In this document: positions 10,965 to 21,966 of the stretch, in pieces
Position numbering within the stretch: position 1 is the first letter of the stretch
Layout: each line of letters begins with the position of its first letter
Assembly (NCBI GenBank): GCA_964017065.1
Contig: OZ024788.1
Span: 10,910,457-10,974,456 of the forward strand
DNA: 64,000 bases
Direction: 5' to 3'
From: Haliclona indistincta
Taxonomy: Eukaryota; Porifera; Demospongiae; Haplosclerida; Chalinidae
Position numbers and translations under genes: made by a program
Notes under the pieces: generated by a model
Seen by the model: only the letters and a program-made list of their open reading frames with translations
The model's database searches: none
Told to the model about the DNA's origin: nothing

Positions 10965-13054
10965 ATGGAGAACATGATGTTACCTTGCTGTCTACTCATT
11001 GCTGGTGTCTGGACATCAGCTGGTTTGTTCTGCCTCTTCATGTGACCCTGATTTGTAATAATAATAATTATACTCAGCTCTTGCACAGCTCAGTGAAGGT
11101 CCAGTGTCAGTGAGTGCTCTGGTTGGAGAGAATACCCAGTTCCATTGCAGTGGTAGTGGTTATATTATAGCATGGTTTGTGGATGGATACTTAGCAACAG
11201 ACCCTACGATTGAGGAGCGTGGCATCACTCCTGATACAACAACATCATCAGGCACAGTACAGTCCACCCTCACTGTACCAGCAACACTAGTGAACAATGG
11301 CACTACTGTGCAGTGTAGATTGATATCGATCAATGGAATGATAGATAGCAACAATGCTTCTTTGAATATTTTACCTGGTGAGCTCCATGGATAACGAATC
11401 AGTAATAATAATTATTTGCTGGAGTTACAATTTACGTATCACAAGTTTATGCTTAATGAGGATATACTCATCTTCAATAATGTAGGTATTGGTCCAGTCA
11501 TCAATGTGAGGTTCACTCCATCATTCAGTGCTGTACTGTGGGATCATCCAGCAACTGCTGGTGTACTCAGTGGTCTCTCCTATATAGTGATTGTGATGAA
11601 CAACAACACTGGTCTAGTGATCATCAGTGCCACTACCAACAACACCATCTATCCACTACCTGGTGCTCCCACACCATGTCAGCACTACACAGCTAGTGTG
11701 ACAGCATTCTCATCCGAGTATTATAGTGAGAGTGTTGTTATTGGACAGAGAACAACTGGAGGTATGTAATAGATGCAGTAGATTCATGCATGTTAAACTA
11801 TTTATGATGATTATTTTCAGATTACTACAATTTTCGAAATGTATCAATCATTGAAATTGCTCACTATAACACAAGCCACTGTACTGTTACACTCATCATG
11901 GACATACAAAAAGTGCGTTGTTTAGTGATTGCAGGTGTTCAGCATTACACACTATAGCTACTATTGTTTTCTATAGCGGAACACTCTAGTACAAACTTGT
12001 CCAGATCAGGCCATAACTTCAGTAACATACCCCAAAACAGACAATGCAAGCAGAAACTCACATGAAGAAGTAGCAATAACTGAAACTGGCTTGAAATGGT
12101 ACACCATCTTGGTTCAGATTGGGCACCATTATCTTTGTGATATAATGATAGTCGTTGAAAATGATTTCAAAATTGCGGTGATGTCAGTTACTTTCAGTAA
12201 GTTTAATAGTGCTTTAATTCTATACTTGTTCTGTGCTTATACAGGTTCATTCAACATTCAAAGTTGTGCTATATCTACTGTCAACACTACTTTAGTCGTG
12301 AAGTGTACATTTTTCATCAATTCAACAGCAACGGGGTTTGTAGTGGTTGATAATGAACAAAGTCAAGAAGCCTTCAACAGGACACTACTGAATTATGGTG
12401 GTAAAGGATCTGTCAACATTAGTGATCTACCAGCAGGAGAGTATAGTGTGAGAGTGTATGATGATAAAACTGATTTTGTCAATGGCAAGAGTCCAGCATA
12501 TGAGCACTTTCAGTCAATACACATTCTGGCATTCACTAGTCCAAGTTTGGAAACAGTTTTGTCAACAACAGCTCATTCACTACACAATTCAAGTGAGCAG
12601 GTCATCAATTCACGTGCAGCATTAAAATTGATTTTTCTTGCTGTATGTCAGCTGTACTGTACACAATTGCTGATGTCACACCACTACCATCTGTTTACTC
12701 AACATCACCTGTTCACTCACCTGTTGAGAGTATCAACAGCAACACTATCATACTAGCTACTTCTATTACTGCTGGGCTGCTAATACTGCTTGTGATACTG
12801 ATCGTGATCATCTTGATCTTATGTCTGTCAGTTGCTATGAGAAAGAGGAAGAAAATGGAAAGTAAGTAAAGAAACCTATGGCTATACAAGCAAAATAAAT
12901 TTGTATACTTTATTCAGAAACAGGTGTTATTGATCATGTTCCAGTTGATGATAATCCTGCTTACATCACAATGAAGAGGATCACCTTGAACAAGAACACT
13001 GCTTATGAGACTGTTGATATAACAAGTCATAATTATGAAACCGTAAAATTTTGA
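10965..13054 (+). CDS. R3: Ig-FN3 transmembrane receptor, short tyrosine tail
   Basis: Eight exons: 10965-11022, 11078-11377, 11486-11761, 11821-11912, 11977-12196, 12245-12592, 12652-12861, 12918-13054. They total 1641 bases (546 residues) with no stop. The signal peptide is MENMMLPCCLLIAGVWTSA. The Ig exon is closest to that of R2 (GYIIAWFVDGYLATDP), while the rest follows R1, so the Ig exon does not track the gene class. Exon 7 holds the PSVYSTSPVHSPVES stalk and a Leu/Ile-rich TM helix. The tail has NPAYITM, TAYETV and NYETV. The exon 7 acceptor is the TATGTCAG at 12644-12651; an alternative AG used in some copies is lost here, which fixes the choice of acceptor for the class. Confidence 0.87.
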
Positions 13055-13664
13055 CCTAAATCTAGGTCTGTTTCCAAATTAGACATTTCAGAATCCTTGG
13101 CTATCTAATCAGTTCCCTGGGCTACTAATATCATGTATCATTAAGTAATTGCAGTAGAGAAGCCCTCCACATTTCTCATCAACATGCAACATACTAGTGC
13201 TGTGTGAAAGATACATATTTCTAATGACGGTTTTGTTCCTATACATGTGCATATCATCTTTCTATAGAACCAAATGACTATGTATTGACTGCATCATCTT
13301 TCATCTCAACTTCCCGACAGTGATATCAGGAGTGCCACAAGGTCCTTGCATGGCCCTCTATTCTTTCTGACTCTGTTTTATCTTCCTCTCCACTTCTGTG
13401 GATCGGTGACACAAAATACGTCAAAGCCAATTTTTTCTCGGTGATATACAATGTTAGTTATGTGTGCTTGTGTAATGCTCAAAGAGTCAAAACGTATAGT
13501 GACGCATTTTCAAGTTTGCAGTATCTTTGTAAACACGTAATACATGTAGAATGGTTCAGAGGTTAAGTAAACTGATGCTGTAAACGGAATAGACTGATGC
13601 TGCATGGATTAATTGTATTCATATCAATGATTATTGTTAGGGAATCATAAATATAATGTACCTA
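13055..13664. other. R3-R4 spacer
   Basis: Paralogous to 5158-5749 and 56530-57140. No open frame is shared among the three. Nothing else was recognised. Confidence 0.55.
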
Positions 13665-13758
13665 CAGTAGCTATCTGTTTAGTCAGTAGCTTGTGCATGT
13701 ACTAGTCTGAGCTCTGATATGAGTGTACCAGTGTAGTGTCACTCAGCTCAGTCTGAAA
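13665..13758 (+). promoter_or_regulatory. Class-B promoter region of R4
   Basis: It shares 'tagctatctgtttagtcagt', 'gtgcatgtact' and the start-proximal TCACTCAGCTCAGTCTGAAA with R2 and R10. Confidence 0.4.
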
Positions 13759-16208
13759 ATGTCTCTGATACTCATCATGATCAACTTTCTATGGGCATGC
13801 AGAACTGGTGAGTTATAATAATCATTTGCTGTTTGCTTAAACACTGATGTACACTTTGTAGCATATGCACAGCTCAGTGAAGGTCCAGTGTCAGTGAGTG
13901 CTCTGGTTGGAGAGAATGCCCAGTTCCATTGCAGTGGTAGTGGTATTACCATAGTGTGGACTGTGGATGAAATTTTAGCAACAGACCCTATGATTGTGGA
14001 GCAAGGAATCACTGATACTACAATAACATCATCAGGCACAGTACAGTCCACCCTCACTGTACCAGCAACACTAGTGAACAATGGCACTACTGTACAGTGC
14101 AGTGTGTTATTGCTTAATGGAGTGACAGTTAGCAACAATGCTACTTTGACTATTCTACCTGGTCAGTGGATGTAGTAGTGTATATTTTGGTGCTGTTAAT
14201 TCTTATACCGGTATCAACATTAATTTATTAAAAATTAAAAATGAAGTGTACGTTTTTATGATGGTTGTTAAATTTAAAGATCGAAAAAATACGATTATAT
14301 TAAAATTTCCATGTCACACAATTCGTGCAGGTATTGGTCCAGTTGTCAATGTTAGGTTCACTGACTCATTCAGTGCTGTACTGTGGGATCCTCCAGCAAC
14401 TGCTGGTGTACTCAGTGGTCTCTCCTATATAGTGATTGTGATGAACAACAACACTGGTCAAGTGATTGTCAGTGCCACTACCAACAACACCATCTATCCA
14501 CTACCTGGTGCTCCCACACCATGTCAGTACTACACAGCTAATGTGACAGCATTCTCATCCGAGTATTATAGCGAGAGTGTTGTCATTGGACAGAGAACAA
14601 CTGGAGGTAAATTTTATGAGTTTAGGTTTCTTCTTAGTACCAGCGCTGTTTAGCTAGTTGTTCAAAACAGTTTATTTAAACAGTAAGTTAATGGTAGTCA
14701 TCATAGGCAAAAAGTACACAAACAAATGTCTTTAAGTTAGAATTAATGAAATATTAGTCATACCTTTTGGACAGTGCAAAGGTCAGTCTGTTATGATAGT
14801 CATCACTTGTTGGTATACATCAATCAAACAAGAAGCTAATGTGCTGTCTAGTTTGTGGTTACACATACATCTCTCACTCATAGATTATTATAATCTTGAA
14901 AATGGATCGGTCTCTGAGGTAGCTTACTACAATACAAGTCATTGTGCTGTTACTTTTACCATTGACATACAAAAGGTGTGTGTATGTAGTGTATCACTCT
15001 CACCATGCAACATGCAAATTTGCCACAATAATTATAATAAAAGCTGATTTAAATACTTATTTTGATTGTCATCCATGCACAGAGGAACACTCTAGTTCAG
15101 ACTTGTCCAGATCAAGAGCTGACTGCTGTAACATACCCAAAGACTGACTTGACAGACAGATATTCTCACAAAGAAGTAGTCATAGCAGAAACTGGTGTAA
15201 AAGAGTACACTGCCTATGTTGAAATTGGATATCAATGTCTAAGTGACGTTATGATTCATGATGCCAATGACTTTGAAGTTGGGATCATGACAATTCCTTT
15301 CAGTATGTTAATATCAATTTCTAACAACTATTATCATTTAGTCTTGCTTATACAGGTTCTTTCAATATTCAACGCTGTTTTGTATCAACTGATAACACTA
15401 ATGTATTTGTAAAATGTACGTTTTTCATCAATTCAACTACGACAGGGTTTGTAGTGTTTGAAAATGATGAAGAAACCTTCAACAGGACACTGCATAAACT
15501 GCCAGATGATAGTGATAAAGGATCTGTCAACACTACTGGTCTACCAGCAGGAGAGTATAGTGTGAGAGTGTATGACAGTAAAATAGACTTTTTCAATGAC
15601 ATGGAACCTGCATATGAGCATTTTGAAACATTGCACATATCTTCACTTCCTACTGCTGCTTCACGTACCATATCACCATCATCTACAACACTTTTATCAG
15701 GTATATTATAATCATGATGACATTGTACACAGTGTGGTTTTTGATCATTGTTTTCTATATAGGATCGTTTTCTGTGCATGGATCAGCTTACAGTATCAGT
15801 ACTCCTAGCTTAACGCCTGTTTACAAATCATCAGGTATGTGGTTGAATAAATAACTTGATCTGTTTTGATTCCTTCATACAGTCAATGTTGTTACAGCTG
15901 TCGTTATACCTGTCATTATTATATGCGGGATTTTTTTCATGACAGTGGTGATAATACTGATAGTGATCACATGTATGGCAGTGGCTATGAAAAAAAAGAA
16001 GAAAATGAGAAGTCAGAACTCATATACCACAAGCAAATAAAATTATAGTATTCTCTAAATTATTCTTACAGAAACAGGTGTTATTGATCATGTTCCAGTT
16101 GATGATAATCCTGCTTACATCACAATGAAGAGGATCACCTTGAACAAGAACACTGCTTATGAGACTGTTAATATAACCAGTCATAATTATGAAACCGTAC
16201 AATTTTGA
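13759..16208 (+). CDS. R4: long-class ectodomain joined to short tyrosine tail
   Basis: Nine exons: 13759-13807 (MSLILIMINFLWACRT), 13862-14161 (Ig), 14331-14606 (FN3), 14884-14975, 15083-15302, 15356-15700, 15763-15834 (stalk), 15883-16011 (TM), 16072-16208 (tail). They total 1620 bases (539 residues), with no stop. Promoter, ectodomain, stalk and the outer half of the TM are of the long-tail class (R2, R10). The TM exon then runs into CMAVAMKKKKKMR, and the tail exon encodes NPAYITM, TAYETV and NYETV as in R1, R3 and R9. The junction lies inside the TM exon, near 'atactgatagtgatca'. The donor is GTCAGA, weaker than the GTAAG of R1, R3 and R9. Remnants of a long-tail cassette lie downstream. 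This is a chimeric receptor likely formed by 3' exon exchange. Confidence 0.85.
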
Positions 16209-17279
16209 CCTTGTAAAAATCTGACTTAATCTGTTAGTATCAGATTGGTTTTTGTGCTAGGCAGCAATTTCTATTACTGTTGATGTAATTTCCATAGATT
16301 TCGTGAAAAATAAATTATGTGGCACTGTATTTCTGCTGACATAGCAAACTAGCTATAATTATTGGTGATTAATAATGATCAGATCCAGAGTAACTACGTA
16401 CACGATCATATTATACTAGGCTAAGGCATTCCTAATTCCAAGCCAGGCCTAGGCATCCATAAATAATGACAGCTGAGTAGTTGTATGTGAAGGAAAACAC
16501 CTAAACTTAGGAAAGGCTTAATTTGCTGTCTCAAGTCATGAAGCATGAATATAAAGTCATGAATATCATTAAATGGTCTAACGCCACCATGAAATAAAAA
16601 GTTATGCAATGTTTCAATGTTTTGTCATTTTCATTATGCCCATGGAGATGTGAAAAATGAAGAAGAAATGAATAATTGCACTAAAAATGGATTAAACACA
16701 AGGTTCGACATCTCATAAAAGGAATGATTAATTTAATCATGCATGACTGTTAACTTTAATCATAGACATAGACGTAATACAAAAAATGATCTTGAAAAAA
16801 TGGTGAGGCAAACAAACTTGCATTCATTTGAGATTTTACCTACAGTATGCATGTGTCTATAAATATCATTGCAAGCTGCTGATGAAGTAGAACCAGTGTA
16901 TTTCACACCCCACAGGCACGTAACTGCAGAGCCTGCCTAGGTCAGTCATCTATATACCACTAACTACAATTTTAGATGCAACTGAGGATAACGGCAGTCA
17001 CTAACGCACGCTCATAGTCACGCAAATTTGAAGTGAGCTGAAATCAACAGTAATGCTGGAGTAGTTGCGTACTTCTAAATCTAAGCTCAGCGCACGGGTA
17101 TGTGTTCATTAGAACTCGATCTAGTTACATGATGCGATTATGGTACGTGGATTGTACTAGTACTGGGACCACGGCACTGTAATTTCTCGGTAATTTTTAT
17201 TGTCTGTTCAGTCTCAGCTGTGGGGTACTCGTAAGGGCTAAGTTTATCATTATGTGCGAGATATCAAAAATACACGAAT
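16209..17279 (+). pseudogene. Decayed long-tail cassette behind R4
   Basis: It aligns with the second 3' cassette of R5 (20297-21504). The TM exon is deleted: the flanks 'gccaccatgaaataaa' and 'gttatgcaat' are joined at about 16590. Exon-9-like sequence with 'aatggattaaacacaagg' is at about 16687. An exon-10-like piece is near 16765-16800. An exon-12-like piece at about 16873-16938 ends in GCC TAG where the intact genes have GCC GAG or GCC AAG. The final ITIM exon is not found. From about 16970 to 17280 no similarity was noticed until the promoter block of R5. Confidence 0.65.
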
Positions 17280-17633
17280 TTCATAATACAATGTGATTCC
17301 ACTCATTTTGGTATGAGCTTTCTTGCCCTAAGTTAGAGTTTTACAATGATATTGCAAGTGACAGCGTGACAGTACTTCTTTCTCAATGTGGCTTCAAATG
17401 CCAGCAGTATATTGCATAGCTATACATGTCAATAATTATTGTTGATATCATTTGGTGTGATTCTGTGCAGACGGTAAACAGTTTTGCATGGAAGTATAAA
17501 TGTAAAATGCTTTTCATTTGGTGAATAGATGACGTAATGTAAACTTGGCTTATGTCACGTACGATATCTCGCCACATGAAACATTCAAGTGCTTTGCAAT
17601 AGCTGGAATACTTTTACAGTTAACAAGGAGAAA
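17280..17633 (+). promoter_or_regulatory. Class-A promoter region of R5
   Basis: It carries the block order of R1 and R3, with 'gatattgcaagtgacag' near 17347 and TATGTCACGTACGATATCTC at 17551-17570. The nearest relative is the R6 promoter; both have GATATCTC instead of GATACCTC. The gene behind it has the ectodomain of the other class, so promoter and body are recombined. Confidence 0.45.
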
Positions 17634-20115
17634 ATGACACTATCTTGCTGTCTACTCATCATGTGTGTCTGGACATCAGCTGGTTTGTTCTGCTTAATTC
17701 TATCATGTGCCCTTAATTTGGCTTTACACTCAGCAAATCTAGCCTTTGCACAGCTCAGTGAAGTACCAGTGTCAGTGAGTGCACTGGTTGGAGAGAATGC
17801 CCAGTTCCACTGCAATGGTACTGGTTACATTATAACATGGATAGTGGATGGATTCTTAGCAACAGACCCTACGATTGAGGAACGAGGCATCACTCCTGAT
17901 ACAATGACATCATCAGGCACAGTACAGTCCACCCTCACTGTACCAGCAACACTAGAGAACAATGGCACTACTGTGCAGTGTAGAATGATATTGCTCAATA
18001 GCGGCTTGATAGATAGTAACAATGTTACTTTAACTATTCTACCTGGTGAGTGCATGGGTATTTTGGATGTAGTATAGTTTTCTTGGTGACACAGTCACTA
18101 CTAATGTTCTCTCTTGCATAATAAATACTCGAAAATTTCATGTGTCTAGGATCTCATTATAATAATGGACAAATCATGCAGGTATTGGTCCAGTTGTCAA
18201 TGTGAGGTTCACTCCATCATTCAGTGCTGTACTGTGGGATCCTCCAGCAACTGCTGGTGTACTCAGTGGTCTCTCCTATATAGTGATTGTGATGAACAAC
18301 AACACTGGTCAAGTGATCATCAGCGCCACTACCAACAACACCATCTATCCACTACCTGATGCTCCCACACCATGTCAGTACTACACAGCTAATGTGACAG
18401 CATTCTCATCCGAGTATTATAGTGAGAGTGTTGTCATTGGACAGAGAACTACTGGAGGTAAATGTTATGAATTTAGGTTTCCTTCACAGTACCAGCGCTG
18501 TTTAGCTAGTTGTTCATAATATAAATAGTTATAAGCAGTAGTCACTAACATAAATACTTTTACCATAACATTAATACTGTTAGGGTAATAAATGAATTTG
18601 TAAAAGTACTAATTGTTAAATTATTTTTACATGTGAATGTTATTATTACGGCATAAAATTAATGGAATATTAGTTTGACCCAGTCATACGTACCTGTGGT
18701 GTGAAGGTCATGTCTGTTATCACAAACTTCTCCTGTGTATGCACTGATCAAGAAAAAATAATGCTGTTCTGTCGATCTTATGTGGTTACATGGCATAGTT
18801 ATCCTACTCTAGATTACTATGAACTTAAAAATGGATCAGTCTCTGAGGTAGCTTACTTCAATACAAGTCATTGTGCTGTTACTTTCACTATTGACATACA
18901 AAAGGTCTGTGTATATAACTCTTACCATGCAACATGCAAAATATGCCACAATAATAAAAAGAAAATTTAAATATTAATTTTCATTGCTTAGCGGAACACT
19001 ACAGTTCAGACTTGTCCAGATCAAGAGCTGACTGCTGTGACATACCCAAAGACGAACATGACGGACAGATATTCACACAAAGAAGTAGTCATAGCAGAAA
19101 CTGGTTTTAAAGAGTACACTGTGTATGTAAAAATTGGATATCAATATCTAAGTGACGTTATGATTCATGATGCCAATGATTTTGAAGTTGGGATCATGAC
19201 AATTCCTTTCAGTATGTTGATATCAATTACTAACCACTACAGTTATATCATTCAATCTTTGTTTATACAGGTTCTTTCAATATTCAAAGCTGTTTCGTAT
19301 CGACTGATAACACTAATTTACTTGTAAAGTGTACGTTTTTCATCAATTCGACAGCGACAGGGTTTGTAGTGGTTGAAAATGATGAAGAAACCTTCAACAG
19401 GACACTACATAAACTGCCAGATGATAGTGATAAAGGATCTGTCAACACTACTGGTCTACCAGCAGGAGAGTATAGTGTGAGAGTGTATGACAGTATGATA
19501 GACTTTGCCAATGACATGGAACCTGCATATGAGCATTTTGAAACATTGCACATATCTTCACTTCCTACTGCTGCTTCACGTACCATATCACCATCATCTG
19601 CAACACTCTTATCAGGTATATGATCATGATGACATTGTACACAGTGTAGTTTTTAATCATTGTTATCTATATAGCATCATTTTCTGTGCATGGATCAACT
19701 TACATCATCAGTACTCCTAGCTTAACGCCTGTTTACAAATCATCAGGTATGTGGTTGAATAAATAACTTGATCTGTTTTGATTCCTTCATACAGTCAACG
19801 TTGCTGCAGCTGTCGTTATACCTGTCATTGTATGCGGGATTCTTTTCATGACAGTGGTGATAATACTGATAGTGATCATATGTATGGCAGTGGCTATGAG
19901 AAAAAAGAAGAAAATGAGAAGTCAGAACTCCTATACCAAGCAAATAAAATTGTAGTATTCTCTAAATTATTCTTACAGAAACAGGTGTTATTGATCATGT
20001 ACCAGTTGATGATAATCCTGCTTACATCACAATGAAGAGGATCACCTTGAACAAGAACACTGCTTATGAGACTGTAAATATAACCAGTCATAATTATGAA
20101 ACTGTACAATTTTGA
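17634..20115 (+). CDS. R5: class-A start, long-class ectodomain, short tyrosine tail
   Basis: Nine exons: 17634-17682 (MTLSCCLLIMCVWTSA), 17743-18045 (Ig), 18182-18457 (FN3), 18813-18904, 18992-19211, 19271-19615, 19675-19746 (stalk), 19795-19920 (TM), 19979-20115 (tail with NPAYITM, TAYETV, NYETV). They total 1620 bases (539 residues) with no stop. Two AG acceptors 9 bases apart (exon start 17734 or 17743) both keep frame and would differ by three residues at the mature N-terminus. Promoter and signal peptide are class A, exons 2-7 are the long-tail class, and the tail is the short type, so the gene is mosaic. A second TM plus long-tail cassette follows at 20651-21504. The donor after the TM exon is the weak GTCAGA, which might favour use of that cassette. 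Confidence 0.85.
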
Positions 20116-20143
20116 CCTTGTAAAAATCTGACTTAATCTGTTA

Positions 20144-20296
20144 CAGCGGTTTCACCACTTCTTGCAATCTAAAAGCGTCAACCGTAGAGCGTAAACCGTG
20201 TTCAATCTGAATCACGCAATGTAATAAACCTTCCAAATAAGGTACGGATCACGCTTTACGCTTTTGTGGCTATTGCAAGGAGTAGTGAAACCGCTG
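20144..20296. mobile_element. MITE with CAG-ended inverted repeats and TA duplication
   Basis: The termini CAGCGGTTTCACCACTTCTT and the matching inverted end at 20296 are flanked by TA on both sides (20142-20143 and 20297-20298). The paralogous position behind R4 reads 'ctgttagtatcag' (16231 on) without the insert, so this is a clean occupied/empty pair and the element arrived after the R4/R5 duplication. A CAG terminus with a TA target is usual for pogo/Tigger elements. There is no coding capacity. An element with similar termini lies at 29657-30089. Confidence 0.8.
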
Positions 20297-20650
20297 TAGT
20301 ATCAGTATTGCTGTTGATATAATTTCCATAGATTTCGTGAAAAATAAATTATGTGACACTGTATTTCTGCTGACATAGCAAACTAGCTATAATTATTGGT
20401 GATTAATAATGATCAGATCCAGAGTAACTACGTACACGATCATATTATACTAGGCTAAGGCATTCCTAATTCCAAACCAGGCCTAGGCATCCATAAATAA
20501 TGACAGCTGAGTAGTTGTATGTCAAGGAAAACACCTAAACTTAGGAAAGGCTTTGCTGTCTCAAGTCATGAAGCATGAATATAAAGTCATGAATATCCTT
20601 AAAATGATCTGACGCCACCATGAAATAAATTTTTTGATTCTTTTATATAG

Positions 20651-21504
20651 TCACCATTGTTGCCGTCATTATACTTCTCATAATATGCGGGATTTTGTTT
20701 GTGATGGTGGTGATTATTATCTTGATAAGATGTGTACCAAAGCCCACAAAAGAACATGTACACTGTTATGCAATTTTTAGTAATTTTCATTATGCCCATG
20801 GAGATGTGAGAAATGAAGAAGAAATAAATAATTGCACTAAAAATGGATTAAACACAAGGTTCGACATCTCATAAAAGGAATGATTAATCTAATCATGCAT
20901 GATTATTAACTTTAATCATAGACATACGTAATACAAAAAATGATCTTGAAAAAGTATGGTGAGGCAAACAAACTTCCATTCAATTGGGACTTTACCTACA
21001 TTATGTGTAAACTGGTCCTGGTGCATCAGCATTATAGTGACTTCAGCATAATGCACCTGCTTGTGATGGGTTGATAATCATCGCTGTTTTTTTTCTGTTG
21101 TTCCAGCACGATGAGCAAATAAATGTTGACCAGTCCGAATCAGAGCCGAAGTCCTCTACCACATCCACTGCTGAAAAGGTGAGGTCAGAATTATTGTTGT
21201 ATCATTTTGCCGAAATGCTATGTAAATTACTTTCAAATTACTTCCATGTGCAGCACTCTGATCTACTGTCAGCTGCTGATCAAGTAGAACCAGTGTATTC
21301 CACACTCCATGGGCATGTAGCTGCTGAGTGTACCGAGGTCAGTCATCTACACCACGAACTACAATTTTAGAGTCTTGTACGCTGCAGGATAAGAACTCAC
21401 TTCATTATGCTGAAGTAGATCACTCTACTACTAATGCACCAGTTCCTCCTCTACCAGCTGAGCTGGTACCAGTACAGTATGCCAAGATAAACAGCAGAAA
21501 CTGA
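20651..21504 (+). CDS. R5 second 3' cassette: TM plus long ITIM-like tail (possible alternative exons)
   Basis: A second TM exon starts at 20651 with a phase-1 acceptor (VTIVAVIILLIICGILFVMV). Tail exons follow at 21107-21178, 21254-21337 and 21388-21504; the last has LHYAEV and VQYAKI and ends in TGA. The closest relative is R8. Compared with R8, the TM exon has lost one base, but reading through the former intron to 20858 gives an open frame that rejoins the next exon in register. The short exon at about 20922-20958 has a four-base insertion (ACGT) that creates a TAA in frame. If spliced to exon 7 of R5 in place of the first TM, it would swap the signalling tail. The lesion at 20929 argues for partial decay. 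Function is uncertain. Confidence 0.55.
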
Positions 21505-21599
21505 CAAAAGCTTCCAGCGTTGCTTCTTTATCAAACGCATAATACATGTAGATAGTAAACTTTGCTAGCTATAAGTTAGTTTGCTTTTTATATGAAACA

Positions 21600-21966
21600 T
21601 TTCAAAAATAAACAAATTTCATAATAATGTGATTCCACTCATTATTTTTGGTATGAGATTTCTTGCCCTATGTTAGTGTTTTACAATGATATTGCAAGTG
21701 ACAGTTGAGTATGTCTTTCTCAATGTGGCTTCAAGAGCCAGCAGTATTGCATAGCTACATGTCAATATTGTTGATTTCATTTGGTGTGATTCTATGCAGA
21801 CGGTAAACAGTTTTGCATGGTAGTATAAATGTAAAATGTTTTTCAATTTTGGTGAATAGATGACGTAATATAAACAGTGGGCTTATGTCACGTACGATAT
21901 CTCGCCACATGAAACATTCAAGTACTTTGCAATAGCTGGAATACTTTTACAGTTAACAAGGAGAAA
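21600..21966 (+). promoter_or_regulatory. Class-A promoter region of R6
   Basis: Blocks 'gatattgcaagtgacag' near 21687 and TTATGTCACGTACGATATCT from 21883 are in the same order as in R1, R3, R5 and R9. It is most similar to the R5 promoter, including the AACAAGGAGAAA directly before ATG. Confidence 0.45.
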
